Assembly (NCBI RefSeq): GCF_046250175.1
Contig: NZ_CP176468.1
Reading direction: 5' to 3' (one strand)
DNA: 64,000 nt
From: Psychromonas sp030397575
GTDB taxonomy: Bacteria > Pseudomonadota > Gammaproteobacteria > Enterobacterales > Psychromonadaceae
Shown: positions 26,199 to 36,186 of the stretch, in pieces
How the letters are laid out: each line of letters begins with the position of its first letter
How positions within the stretch are numbered: the first letter of the stretch is position 1
The notes under the pieces: model-generated
Databases searched by the model: none
Told to the model about the DNA's origin: nothing
What the model saw: only the letters and a program-made list of their open reading frames with translations
Made by a program: the position numbers and the translations under genes

Positions 26199-27848
26199 AT
26201 GGATAAGAAACAGATTAAATACTCAAGTTTAGCGTTGATCATGCTTGCTGGTAGCACTAGCTTACAAGCTGAAACTTCTATCCAACATGATTGGGTTGCG
26301 GACCAAGAATACAAACTCACCATATTACATACCAATGACAATCATGGCCATTTTTGGCAAAACAAATACGGTGAATATGGCATGCCGGCTAGGGCAACAT
26401 TAATTAACTACATTCGTGCCGAAGTTGAGGCCGATGGTGGCTCAGTTTTATTGCTGTCTGGTGGTGATGTTAATACTGGTGTGCCTGAATCTGATCTGCT
26501 TGATGCTAAGCCTGATTTTATTGGTATGAATATGATTGGCTATGATGCAATGGCTGTAGGCAACCATGAGTTTGATAACCCTTTAGACGTTCTCGCTCAG
26601 CAAGCAGACTGGGCTAACTTCCCCTTTTTAGCCGCTAATATTTATAAAGATGGTAAGCGTATGTTTGATGCTTACAAAATTTTTGATAAGGCTGGTATTA
26701 AAATAGCCGTGATCGGTTTAACTACTCAAGATACGGTTAAAATTGGCAACCCAGAATTTATTAAGCAAGTTAAATTTACTGACCCTAAAGTAGAAGCTAA
26801 GCAAGTGATTGCTGAATTAAAAGCAAGTGAGAATCCTGATGTCATCATAGCAGCAACACACATGGGGCATTACCTTAATGGCGACAGTGGTGCGAATGCA
26901 CCGGGAGATGTGCAATTAGCTCGTTACCTTGAACCTGGTGACCTTGATATGGTCGTTGGTGGACATTCTCAAGAGCCTGTTTGTATGGAGGGTAAAAACC
27001 AATATGCAAAATTTAGTGCAGGTGATGATTGTACGCCAGACCAACAAAATGGCACTTATATTGTGCAAGCACATGAATGGGGGAAATATGTAGGACGTGC
27101 AGATTATACTTTTAAAAATGGCAATTTGACTTTGCAGTCATATAAATTGATTCCCGTTAACCTTAAACAAAAAGTGGTTGGTGAAGATGGTAAAAAAGTA
27201 CGTGTTTTTGTAGAGCAAGAGATTACACAAGATGAAAAAGTACTTAACACCTTAAAACCATTCCAGGAGCAAGGCCAAGAAGCGTTGAATATCGTTGTAG
27301 GTAGGAGCGATGGACTTTTACAGGGCGAGCGAAAAGTCGTGCGTAATAACCAAACTAACCTTGGGTACTTAATTGCAAGCTCACATAAGCAACGCGTACA
27401 AGCTGACTTTTCAGTCATGAATTCAGGTGGCATACGTGCTTCTATTGAAGCCGGTAATATTACTTATAAAGATATTTTAACTGTGCAACCTTTTGCTAAT
27501 ACTATTACTTATGTTGATATGAGTGGTGCTGAAGTAATGGAGTACTTAAAACAAGTTGCCACTAAACAGAAAGATTCTGGCGCTTATCCGCAATTTGCTG
27601 GTATTACTATGGACGTAAGCGATATGCAGGTTAGTCAGGTGATTATTTCAGGTAAACCAATACAACTTGATCAACAATATCGTTTCAGTGTCCCCTCATT
27701 TAATGCCGCGGGTGGAGATGGATACCCGAATATTACTCAGCATACTTCCTATGTAAATACCGGTTATGTAGATGCGGAAGTGTTGAAGGATTATATTCAG
27801 TCTCACTCTCCAATTAAGACTGCTGCCTATACACCTATGTATCAATAA
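26199..27848 (+). CDS. ushA: Periplasmic 5'-nucleotidase / UDP-sugar hydrolase (UshA-like)
   Basis: This protein of about 549 residues has a signal peptide (cleaved near LQAETS, about residue 24), an N-terminal metallophosphatase domain and a C-terminal nucleotidase domain. Metal-binding motifs are all visible: ILHTNDNHGH, GGDVNTG, GNHEFDN, ATHMGHY and GGHSQEP. The C-terminal substrate domain shows NSGGIRASIEAG and FNAAGGDGYPN. It dephosphorylates nucleotides in the periplasm so that nucleosides can be imported. It opens a cluster with two exported nucleases and two porins, which fits the last steps of DNA breakdown. Start at 26199 follows AAAGGA. An FNR-type box lies upstream. Confidence 0.9.
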   Translation: MDKKQIKYSSLALIMLAGSTSLQAETSIQHDWVADQEYKLTILHTNDNHGHFWQNKYGEYGMPARATLINYIRAEVEADGGSVLLLSGGDVNTGVPESDLLDAKPDFIGMNMIGYDAMAVGNHEFDNPLDVLAQQADWANFPFLAANIYKDGKRMFDAYKIFDKAGIKIAVIGLTTQDTVKIGNPEFIKQVKFTDPKVEAKQVIAELKASENPDVIIAATHMGHYLNGDSGANAPGDVQLARYLEPGDLDMVVGGHSQEPVCMEGKNQYAKFSAGDDCTPDQQNGTYIVQAHEWGKYVGRADYTFKNGNLTLQSYKLIPVNLKQKVVGEDGKKVRVFVEQEITQDEKVLNTLKPFQEQGQEALNIVVGRSDGLLQGERKVVRNNQTNLGYLIASSHKQRVQADFSVMNSGGIRASIEAGNITYKDILTVQPFANTITYVDMSGAEVMEYLKQVATKQKDSGAYPQFAGITMDVSDMQVSQVIISGKPIQLDQQYRFSVPSFNAAGGDGYPNITQHTSYVNTGYVDAEVLKDYIQSHSPIKTAAYTPMYQ

Positions 27849-28012
27849 TCACATACGATTCCCTAATCACTTATGAAATAAAAAGTAAATAATTTATCAG
27901 TTAAACAAAACTGTCATAAAGCCCTGTTACTTTCATGCGCTTTGTGACATCTGGCGCGTCTATTTTTATAAGGGTTCGTCATATATCAAAAACATTATAT
28001 AAGGATGATGAA

Positions 28013-29092
28013 ATGTTAAACAAAACAATGCTCAGCATTGCCGTCGCAACGGTATTAGCTAGCCCTATAACACATGGCGCGACTATCTATGAAAAAGATA
28101 ATGGTGATAATTTACAAGTCTATGGTGAAGTGGGGGTAGGTGGACATATCGGTGCAGATTATGAGTACGGTGAATTTTATACTGATGATGAATCTTACAT
28201 TGATGATAGCTTTGCGACCTTAGGGCTAAAAGGTGAATATGACGATGTTTATTATCGTTTAGAGCTGGATTATGAGCGTGAAAACTGGGAGTACGGATCA
28301 GGTGATATGGTTCTGGCAATCGATAAATTGTTTATTGGTTACAAGTTTTATAAGCAACATGCTATCGAAATTGGTTTAACCGATACGGCGTTAGACGATT
28401 ACGATAAATTTGGCGACTTTACTTTTGATACCACTGTAGAAACTGGTGAAGGTGGTGACCAAGAGAATACCGTTAAATATGAAGGCATGATGTCTAACTT
28501 CAAGATGGGCCTATCTTATACTTACGATGGTAAAAGCTCTTCTGGCTCTGAATTAGGTGATGTGATCAATGGTTATGTTGGTTACTTTAGTGATTATGCA
28601 GATGTTGTCCTGGGTGCAGAAACACGTACCGGATCCGAAGGCATTTCTAAGTATGGTGAGCAAATGCTCTATACCTTAGGGCTACGCGCTTATTTAACAG
28701 ATGATTTATCAATAGGCTTAAATGGTTTTATTGAGTATGAAGATATTGCACAAGATTCAACACTGGTCTCTATCAGCGATGACCTAGAAGAAACATACAG
28801 TTATAACGATTATCAAACCCTCGAGAATAAAGGTGCTTTAATTTCAGCACGCTACATTGCTAATGAAAAAGTAGAATTAACAGGTTCGTTTAACTATGAA
28901 GCCTATGAAGAGTGGGATATTTATAGCCCATACGGTGTTGCACCTGATGATGAATATTCATGGGGTAAAGAGCGTATTTGGGGCACATTAGGGTTTAATT
29001 TTAAACCTACAAAATCAGTGGTTTTTGCATTGGAAGCTAACTTTGGTGAAGCGGCTCAAGACGCTTATGCATATGGTCGTGTTTATTTCTAA
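28013..29092 (+). CDS. Outer-membrane porin, paralogue 1
   Basis: This protein of about 359 residues has a signal peptide (cleaved near THGATIYEKD, about residue 22) and a beta-barrel rich in alternating aromatic and polar residues, ending in the outer-membrane signature YGRVYF with terminal Phe. It belongs to the general Gram-negative porin group. It is strikingly acidic (YEYGEFYTDDESYIDDSF), as seen in the second copy at 35025-36083, with which long stretches are identical. The start was set at 28013 behind AAGGATGATG. Lying between a nucleotidase and two nucleases, it may pass nucleotides or oligonucleotides; the acidic character is odd for an anion channel, so this is only inference. Confidence 0.87.
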   Translation: MLNKTMLSIAVATVLASPITHGATIYEKDNGDNLQVYGEVGVGGHIGADYEYGEFYTDDESYIDDSFATLGLKGEYDDVYYRLELDYERENWEYGSGDMVLAIDKLFIGYKFYKQHAIEIGLTDTALDDYDKFGDFTFDTTVETGEGGDQENTVKYEGMMSNFKMGLSYTYDGKSSSGSELGDVINGYVGYFSDYADVVLGAETRTGSEGISKYGEQMLYTLGLRAYLTDDLSIGLNGFIEYEDIAQDSTLVSISDDLEETYSYNDYQTLENKGALISARYIANEKVELTGSFNYEAYEEWDIYSPYGVAPDDEYSWGKERIWGTLGFNFKPTKSVVFALEANFGEAAQDAYAYGRVYF

Positions 29093-29139
29093 TTTGCGAA
29101 GCGCAGTTAATAATCAAAGAATAATTTAAGGATAAAGTG

Positions 29140-32100
29140 ATGAGTAAAAATCTAAAAAGGACCACACTAGCCCTCGCTATTGGTGGTATTTTTGCAGCCA
29201 ATGCTAACGCGGCGATAACCGATATTATTATTAGTGAGTATGTTGAAGGCTCTGGTGATAATAAAGCGATAGAATTAACTAATACAGGTACAAGCAGCTA
29301 CACATTCACTAGTAATATTGAATTACAATATAGCTCTTACGATAACCAAGTTCGCACACCAGATGGTGACAATGTACTTGATGGTGTAACGATTGCTGGT
29401 GGTGCAACATTAGTCATTTATAATAGTGCTGCGGATGCAGATTTATCAGCCGCTATTGCGAGTTCCGCTTCGACTGTCATTGCGGCAAGTTATGACGAGC
29501 AATCTTATTATAGTTTAAGTTTTAATGGCGATGACCATGTTGCCATTATTGATACTGATACTAATACTACTTATGACACTATTGGTACTGATGGAACTTA
29601 CTGGGGTAGTGGTCAAACCTTACGTCGTCGAGCTGGAGAGGGAGGTGCAACACCCGTTCAATCATCATCTTATTCTTCTTCTGATTGGGAAGACTTTGGG
29701 GAGGATGTATTTGATGATCTAGGTACTGCAACCTATTCAGATTATGTGGAAGTCGTTGCGTCTACGTGTTCTTTAGATACGCAAACCACCATTGCCGAAA
29801 TTCAAGGTTCTGATTCAGCTTCTCCAATGATCACTAGTGGTTTTGAGTCAACTGAAAGTTATAATGTCACAGGTATTGTTACTGCCGTTACTACTTACCC
29901 TGAAAAAGGTTTCTACTTACAAGATATTGTTTCAGATGGTGATGAAATGACCTCAGATGGTATTTTTGTCAGCACTGCAAATGCAAGTGATGACATGGTT
30001 GGTAATACTGTTTGTGTGACTAGTACCGTGACTGAATATTATACATTGACGCAGTTAGAGACTGATGAGTGGGATATCATCGATACCAGTACCTCAGTCC
30101 CTGCTGCAACTGATATTGAAATGATTGCTGATGATAACGGATCATTTAATGCCACTTTAGAGCGCTACGAAGGTATGTTGGTTAATTTACCTGAAGATAT
30201 CGATATGACCACTAGTGGTAATCAAGATATGCGCGTCACTAAAACGTTTGGTTTTAACTACGACAGCTACCGTAATGATTTAATCTTGTCTTATCTACGT
30301 CCTAATATGAATCCTACACAAAATAATGTTGCGGGTAGTGATGAAGCATTTGCTGCAGAAGATGAAAATGATGATTATCGTTTAATTATAGAAAGTAGTG
30401 AAAGTGCCGATGATGGGGAAATCCCATATTACCCTAACTTTAATTCAAACCCTGAAGATAACTATATTCGTATTGATGATAGCGTGATCGGTATGGAAGG
30501 GGTAATTACTTATAGTTACGGTAACTTTAATATGGTTGTGACTAACGAGTTAGTGAGCAGCAACTTTACCCATAATACGGATAGAACATCGTCACCAGAT
30601 CTCAGTACAACAACTGATGATGATAGCTTTGTGATCAAAGTAGGCACACAAAATTTACTTAATCTATTCAACTCACCATACGGTGGAGATAGCAATAGTT
30701 TTGGTGATAATCGTGGTGCTGATGATGAAGATGAGTACACCAAGCAACTTGCTAAATTAGTTTCCGCTATTAAAGGTTTAGATGCTGATATTGTCGGTTT
30801 GATGGAAATTGAAAATAATGGCTTTGGTAGCGATAGTGCTATTCAAGCACTTGTTGATGCGATTAATGATGAATACTACGATGAAGATCCTAAAGATGTA
30901 GATAGTGATGTGTCAATCAGCAACCGTTATGTATTTGTTGGCTATGATTCAAATAACGACCTAGTGTTAGACGACTTAGATGCCTTAGGCTCTGATGCGA
31001 TTAGCACAGGTTTATTATACCGCCCAACAAAGGTTAGCATTGAAAGCATGCAAGTTATTTCTATGCCTGAGCAGCATGCACCTGTCGTTGTTAATGATAG
31101 TAACGTTGTTGTAAAAGATAGCAGCGGTGAAGTGTTAGAGAGCGGTGATAACTACCAACGAGAAACAATAGCAGCAACGTTTAAAATTCCTAATACAGGC
31201 AAAACCTTAACTGTTGCAGTCAACCATTTTAAATCAAAAGGCTCAACATGTTGGGAAGATTGGGATGGTGTTGAGTTTGGCGACGAAAGCACGTGGAGTG
31301 ATGATGCACCAGATGCTGATTTACAAGGATCTTGTGAAAATCTACGTGTTGCTGCAGCTGTTCAATTAGGTGAAGAACTTGAAGAAATTGGTGGTGACCT
31401 TGTTATTGTCGGAGATTTAAACTCTTACGGTAAAGAAGACCCAATCCTAGTATTAACAGAAAATACAACGGGTAAAGAGATCACAACTGCACGTGATACA
31501 TTCATCGGGGATAAACCACAATTTAATGTAGATGGTTCGGCTGAAACTATCACTAAAACTTATGGTTATCTAAATGCAGTTGCATTAAAAGATGCAGAAA
31601 AAGATCAACAAAGCTGGAGTTATTCTTACGATGATGAAATTGGCTCGTTAGACCATATCTTAGTAAGTCCTTCATTAGAAACTCGTCTTATTGATGCCGT
31701 TGATTGGCATATCAATGCTGCAGAATCTGCTTTGTACGATTATAACAGTGAATATAAAGGTGATGTACCAGATAACTTCTATGTCGATGATGAATACCGT
31801 TCATCTGACCATGACTCTGCAATTATCTCATTAAGCTATGAATATGGTGAGGTAGGTGAAGGCGAGCCAGTTTATCTAACAATCAGCAGTAGTTCAGTGA
31901 CTGTGCCTTATGTGCTTGCTGAAGGTGCATTGGTCGGTGATGTTGTACAAATCGCTTTATCGTCTTCTGAAGATATGAGTGATGTTGTATTACCAAACAT
32001 TACCATTACTGAGGATGATCAATCGTTAGTAGAAATCGAAGTTTATGGTATCGAAGCGGGGACTTATACAGCCAAGATGACACTAACACGTGATGCAGAA

Positions 32101-32277
32101 GTGCTTTCTGAATACACACAATCGATGACTTTTGAAGCGGCCTCTGAAGATTCAACTTCTGCAACAATTGCTCCAGCTGAGGAATACGATGGTTCTGGTG
32201 GTGGTTCGTTTGGATTGTACAGCTTATTGTCGCTTTTCGGTTTAGCATTCTTACGTCGCCAAAAAGCAAAAATCTAA
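29140..32277 (+). CDS. ExeM/NucH-type extracellular endonuclease with GlyGly-CTERM
   Basis: This exported nuclease of about 1045 residues begins with a signal peptide (to about residue 25). A lamin-tail domain follows (about 26-150, starting ITDIIISEYVEGSGDNKAIEL), then an OB-fold-like region (about 230-460), then an endonuclease/exonuclease/phosphatase domain (about 500-920). Catalytic landmarks are VKVGTQNLLNLF-like start, LMEIENNGFG, VNHFKSKGS, VGDLNSYG, GSLDHILVSP and SSDHD. The C-terminus DGSGGGSFGLYSLLSLFGLAFLRRQKAKI has the GlyGly-CTERM form (Gly-rich, helix, basic tail), processed by rhombosortase, implying type II secretion and surface anchoring or release. It degrades extracellular DNA. 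The related ExeM of Shewanella acts in biofilms. Confidence 0.9.
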   Translation: MSKNLKRTTLALAIGGIFAANANAAITDIIISEYVEGSGDNKAIELTNTGTSSYTFTSNIELQYSSYDNQVRTPDGDNVLDGVTIAGGATLVIYNSAADADLSAAIASSASTVIAASYDEQSYYSLSFNGDDHVAIIDTDTNTTYDTIGTDGTYWGSGQTLRRRAGEGGATPVQSSSYSSSDWEDFGEDVFDDLGTATYSDYVEVVASTCSLDTQTTIAEIQGSDSASPMITSGFESTESYNVTGIVTAVTTYPEKGFYLQDIVSDGDEMTSDGIFVSTANASDDMVGNTVCVTSTVTEYYTLTQLETDEWDIIDTSTSVPAATDIEMIADDNGSFNATLERYEGMLVNLPEDIDMTTSGNQDMRVTKTFGFNYDSYRNDLILSYLRPNMNPTQNNVAGSDEAFAAEDENDDYRLIIESSESADDGEIPYYPNFNSNPEDNYIRIDDSVIGMEGVITYSYGNFNMVVTNELVSSNFTHNTDRTSSPDLSTTTDDDSFVIKVGTQNLLNLFNSPYGGDSNSFGDNRGADDEDEYTKQLAKLVSAIKGLDADIVGLMEIENNGFGSDSAIQALVDAINDEYYDEDPKDVDSDVSISNRYVFVGYDSNNDLVLDDLDALGSDAISTGLLYRPTKVSIESMQVISMPEQHAPVVVNDSNVVVKDSSGEVLESGDNYQRETIAATFKIPNTGKTLTVAVNHFKSKGSTCWEDWDGVEFGDESTWSDDAPDADLQGSCENLRVAAAVQLGEELEEIGGDLVIVGDLNSYGKEDPILVLTENTTGKEITTARDTFIGDKPQFNVDGSAETITKTYGYLNAVALKDAEKDQQSWSYSYDDEIGSLDHILVSPSLETRLIDAVDWHINAAESALYDYNSEYKGDVPDNFYVDDEYRSSDHDSAIISLSYEYGEVGEGEPVYLTISSSSVTVPYVLAEGALVGDVVQIALSSSEDMSDVVLPNITITEDDQSLVEIEVYGIEAGTYTAKMTLTRDAEVLSEYTQSMTFEAASEDSTSATIAPAEEYDGSGGGSFGLYSLLSLFGLAFLRRQKAKI

Positions 32278-32290
32278 CAGGGATCATAAT

Positions 32291-32328
32291 GATGCCAATA
32301 CAGTGTCAATTAACACTTTGTTGGCATC
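32291..32328 (+). terminator. Hairpin between the two nuclease genes
   Basis: GATGCCAA (32291-32298) pairs with TTGGCATC (32321-32328), with an inner AGTGT/ACACT stem. It has no T run, so it may be an mRNA-stabilising or partial-termination element. Confidence 0.4.
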
Positions 32329-32370
32329 GCTATAACGTTTACTTTTAAATGGTATTTTAAGAGAGATAAA

Positions 32371-34347
32371 ATGGATAATAAATTAAAAGCAGCATTACTG
32401 TTATCATTGATGGGTGGGTTAACGGCTTGTGAAAGCAGCGATGACAACTCAACGATCACGAGTAATGACTATATTACAGCGATTCAAGAAAGTGAGTCGA
32501 CTGAAGAAGCAACAGACATCGAAGACGAAAGCAGTACTGACGACAGCACAAGCGAAGATGCAAGTGATGATAGTACTACAACTAGCTTATTATTAAATGG
32601 TGATTTCGAAAGTTGGACAGAAGGTGTACCCGATAGTTGGACAACCATTGAAGATGGGATCACTGTTGCACAAAGCACCGATGTATTTAATTCAGGTGAA
32701 AGTTCTGCAGAAATTACAGTTACAACAGCCACACAGGGGGACACAGATTTTCGTCAATCGTTTGATGTTGAAGCGGGAGTTACTTACACAGTAACCACAT
32801 GGATTTATCATACGGAAGGCATGGTCAGTGCTCGTTTGTATGTGGATGGCTATCAAAACTATTCTGATGCAGATTTAGTTTATCAATGGCAAGAAATGAC
32901 TTATAGCTATACTGCTGATGAAGATAAGAACATCGAAGTAGGCTTGCGTTTTTATGATCAAACTGGTTTTGATGAAGAAGAGATTGTTTATGTAGATAGT
33001 TTCTCGTTTATTACTGAAAGTGAAGACGATACAACAGAAGAAGCTACTGACGAAACATCAACAGAGGAAGTCGTAGAAGAAACTACGGAAGAAACCACGA
33101 CTGAAGAGTACACAAGTGACGAGAGCGAGAGCACTTTATTACTTAACGGTGATTTTGAAAGCTGGACTGATGCTGCACCTGATAACTGGACAACTATTGA
33201 TACAGGTATCGTGGTTTCTCAGAATACAAGTACCTACTACGAAGGGACTTCTTCGGCACAAGTGTCTGTTAATACGGGAACTCAAGGCAGCACTGATTTT
33301 CGTCAAAGTATTGATGTGGTGGCGGGTTCTACATATACCTTTACTACTTGGATTTACCATACCGATGGTTTTGTAAAAGCAAGGTTGTTCCTTGGTGATT
33401 ATGCCACTTATTCTGATAATGCAATTTTGAATGAATGGCAAGAGGTGACTGCTACTTATGAAGCTTCAGAGACTACAAGTATAGAAGTGGGAATGCGTTT
33501 TTACGACCAAACTGGATTCACCGATTCTGAGATCGTTTATATTGATGGTTTGTCAGTGACTACTGGTTCAAGCTCAGATACTTCTGTTTACTATGCGAGT
33601 GCTGAAGGTCTATCTGGCCTTGAGTTAAAAACTGCGTTATATAACATCATTAAAGACCATACCACTAAAACTTACAGTAATATTTGGGATTTCATGGGGA
33701 CGAATTCATTAGATAGCTACTATGAAAATGATGGTACTATTTTAGATATGTATTCTGAAAATGTATCGACATCAGATAGTTATAACTATACGCCTGTTAC
33801 TGATCAGTGTGGTAATTATATTGATGAAGGGAGCTGTTATAATCGTGAGCATTCATTTCCAAAGAGTTGGTTTGACGACGAATATCCAATGTATACAGAT
33901 ATTCACCATATCTATGCCACTGATGGTTATGTGAATGGTCAACGTAGTAGTTATCCATACGGTGTAGTTGGAACAAGTACATATGTTTCAGATAATGGCA
34001 GCAAAGTAGGCTCTGCTAGCAGCGACTTAGGATATTCTGGTACGGTATTTGAACCAATTGATGAATTTAAAGGTGATTTTGCACGTGCTTATTTCTATAT
34101 GGCAACACGATATGAAGATATTATTTCTACTTGGGAAGCTAATTCTGACAATGCAGCTGCAGTTTTAGATAGTAGTTCTGATTATGTATATGAGGAATGG
34201 GTAATAACACTGCTTAAAGAGTGGCACGAAAGTGACCCAGTAAGTCAAAAAGAGCTTGATAGAAATGAAGCGGCTTATGAGTTTCAGGGTAATAGAAACC
34301 CATTTATTGATCACCCTGAATACGTCAGTGAAATATGGGCTGATTAA
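32371..34347 (+). CDS. Lipoprotein endonuclease I with two tandem binding modules
   Basis: This 658-residue protein has a lipoprotein signal with lipobox LTAC (Cys20), then an acidic Ser/Thr/Glu linker. Two tandem repeats follow, each about 142 residues (about 72-214 and 253-394), each opening with LLLNGDFESWT and resembling jelly-roll carbohydrate-binding modules. A second acidic linker separates them. The C-terminal endonuclease I domain (about 400-655) shows CYNREHSFPKSWFDD, DIHHIYATDGYVNGQRS with the catalytic His pair, and QGNRNPFIDHPE. EndA/Dns enzymes cut DNA non-specifically at the cell surface or outside. Typical family members are about 230 residues, so the modules are an added feature, likely for attachment to polysaccharide or biofilm matrix. 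Confidence 0.88.
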   Translation: MDNKLKAALLLSLMGGLTACESSDDNSTITSNDYITAIQESESTEEATDIEDESSTDDSTSEDASDDSTTTSLLLNGDFESWTEGVPDSWTTIEDGITVAQSTDVFNSGESSAEITVTTATQGDTDFRQSFDVEAGVTYTVTTWIYHTEGMVSARLYVDGYQNYSDADLVYQWQEMTYSYTADEDKNIEVGLRFYDQTGFDEEEIVYVDSFSFITESEDDTTEEATDETSTEEVVEETTEETTTEEYTSDESESTLLLNGDFESWTDAAPDNWTTIDTGIVVSQNTSTYYEGTSSAQVSVNTGTQGSTDFRQSIDVVAGSTYTFTTWIYHTDGFVKARLFLGDYATYSDNAILNEWQEVTATYEASETTSIEVGMRFYDQTGFTDSEIVYIDGLSVTTGSSSDTSVYYASAEGLSGLELKTALYNIIKDHTTKTYSNIWDFMGTNSLDSYYENDGTILDMYSENVSTSDSYNYTPVTDQCGNYIDEGSCYNREHSFPKSWFDDEYPMYTDIHHIYATDGYVNGQRSSYPYGVVGTSTYVSDNGSKVGSASSDLGYSGTVFEPIDEFKGDFARAYFYMATRYEDIISTWEANSDNAAAVLDSSSDYVYEEWVITLLKEWHESDPVSQKELDRNEAAYEFQGNRNPFIDHPEYVSEIWAD

Positions 34348-35024
34348 GCAATTAATAAAATCGTTGTAAGTCAATTAACTTACTCTATTTCCACTTCCCA
34401 AAGGCCTGTATTGTACAGGCCTTTTTATTATTCTTTTACTGCATTCATCTCCATAGCCTATTAAGTAACCTACTGCAGTTTTTATGAGCTGTGCCGTTTA
34501 TAATCTATTTCACACATCAGCCTATCTCAATAAAACAACTTATCTCATCACGCTTAAAATTTAATCAAGTGATTGATTGTTAAGCTTAAAAGTTAAAGTT
34601 CCATAAATATTAGTCATTATTAAATCATTTATTTGGAAAGTTTTAAATATCAACTTATTATGCAAAAAGTATGCGATTTATATCTATTTTGTATGCATTT
34701 ATTGTTGCTTTATAGACCCGCTTTAAGTCTATTAAGTGATCTCAAGCGTGTAGTATCAATCACATCAATAAGGGATCTATTTTTCTGGTTAAACGACTTA
34801 TTTTCATGTTTTGTCGTTAAGGGAAGAACCATAATAGGGACAACCTTTTATTATTTCCTCTAACAGTTATGCCTTACCATTAATCTTCATAGGTATTCAT
34901 TTACGGGGTAAGTTAAGTTCTTTGTTTAACCCAAATCTAGTTCAGCTGCTTGTTGTGCTTGATATCAATTATTATAAAAAGAGATGCACGTGGTATTTAA
35001 AACATTAAATTAAGGAACTTTTCA
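34348..35024. other. Intergenic region between nuclease and second porin
   Basis: These 677 bases contain the terminator at 34400-34428 and then AT-rich sequence with no supported gene. A 76-codon frame at 34633-34863 was rejected. The second porin therefore has its own promoter region. Confidence 0.45.
34400..34428 (+). terminator. Rho-independent terminator
   Basis: AAAGGCCTGTA (34400-34410) and TACAGGCCTTT (34414-34424) form a perfect 11-bp stem followed by a T run, ending the nuclease transcript. Confidence 0.85.
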
Positions 35025-36083
35025 ATGTTCAAAAAATCGATTCTTTGTATGTCGATAGCAACCGTATTAACTCATTCTGTTGCGCAAGCTGCCACTATTT
35101 ACGAGAAAGAAAATGGCGATTACTTAAAGGTATATGGTGAAGTTGGTGTAGGTGGTCATTTTGGGGCTGATTATGAATATGGGGAATTTTATACGGACGA
35201 ACAATCATATATTGATGATAGTTTTGCCACATTAGGATTAAAAGGTGAAACCGAAGGGATTTATTACCGTTTAGAGCTTGATTACCAACGTGAAAACTGG
35301 GAATACGGTTCGGGTGATATGGAACTGGATGTAGATAAACTATTCTTAGGTTATAAGTTTTACAAGCAGCATGCTATTGAGGTTGGTTTAACCGATACCG
35401 CATTAGATGATTACGATAAGTATGGTGACTTTACCTTTGATACGACAGTAGAAACTGGTGAAGCGGGTGACCAAGACAATACGATTAAATACGAAGGTGT
35501 GGCTGACGCGTTTAGAATGGGTATCTCTTATACCTATCAGGGCGAGAGCTCATCAGGTTCTGAGCAAGGTGATATTATTAATGGTTATGTTGGTTACTTC
35601 AGTGACGTTGCTGATGTGGTGATTGGCGCAGAAACACGTAGAGGATCTGACGGTGCTTCAAAATACGGCGAGCAAAACTTGTTTACTTTAGGTTTACGCG
35701 CGTATGTATTAGAAGACTTAGCGATTGGTGTAAATGGTTTTATTGAGAATGAAGATATCTCACAAAACAATACAACAGACACTGATGGCGATACAATTTA
35801 CAACGATTACCACACACTAAAAAATAAAGGTGGTTTAGTCTCTGCACGCTTTAATGCAACAGATAAAATTGAACTGACAAGCTCAATTAACTATGAAGAA
35901 TATGAAGCCTGGGATAGCAGCAGTGCTTACGGTGATGGAGTTGATTATTCTTGGGGTAAAGAACGTATTTGGGGAACTGTTGGCATCAACTTTAAACCTA
36001 GTCGACCAATTATTTTAGCCATAGAGTTAAACGTAGGTGAAGCTGCTCAAGATGCTTATGCTTACGGACGTGTTTATTTTTAA
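35025..36083 (+). CDS. Outer-membrane porin, paralogue 2
   Basis: This 352-residue protein is closely related to the porin at 28013-29092. It has a signal peptide (cleaved near AQAATIYEKE), the same acidic YEYGEFYTDEQSYIDDSFATLGLKGE stretch, and the same YGRVYF C-terminal outer-membrane signature. The largest differences are in the first residues and in the loop near residue 245. It has its own upstream region of over 600 bp and AAGGAA before the start, so it is probably regulated separately from copy 1. Duplicated porins on either side of the nuclease genes suggest dosage or alternate regulation rather than a new role. Confidence 0.87.
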   Translation: MFKKSILCMSIATVLTHSVAQAATIYEKENGDYLKVYGEVGVGGHFGADYEYGEFYTDEQSYIDDSFATLGLKGETEGIYYRLELDYQRENWEYGSGDMELDVDKLFLGYKFYKQHAIEVGLTDTALDDYDKYGDFTFDTTVETGEAGDQDNTIKYEGVADAFRMGISYTYQGESSSGSEQGDIINGYVGYFSDVADVVIGAETRRGSDGASKYGEQNLFTLGLRAYVLEDLAIGVNGFIENEDISQNNTTDTDGDTIYNDYHTLKNKGGLVSARFNATDKIELTSSINYEEYEAWDSSSAYGDGVDYSWGKERIWGTVGINFKPSRPIILAIELNVGEAAQDAYAYGRVYF

Positions 36084-36131
36084 TTGTTAACCAGCACAGA
36101 GGTTAGTTAATAAATGCAGTTATAAGTAATA

Positions 36132-36164
36132 AAAAAGCTATCAAACTGAGTTTGATAGCTTTTT
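36132..36164. terminator. Bidirectional terminator
   Basis: AAAAAGCTATCAAA (36132-36145) and TTTGATAGCTTTTT (36151-36164) form a perfect 14-bp stem with a 5-nt loop, usable by both convergent genes. Confidence 0.85.
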
Positions 36165-36186
36165 GTGTTTTAGGTGTGGATATCAC

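Noticed and set aside
27907..27940. Pho-box-like CTGTCAT...CTGTTAC upstream of the first porin
   Set aside because: The two repeat units are 13 bp apart instead of the 11 bp required for tandem PhoB subunits, so it was not called; it would suit a phosphate-scavenging locus and merits testing.
34633..34863. 76-codon open frame before the second porin
   Set aside because: Starts with a non-ATG codon without a ribosome site and has low-complexity Leu/Phe-rich composition typical of chance frames.
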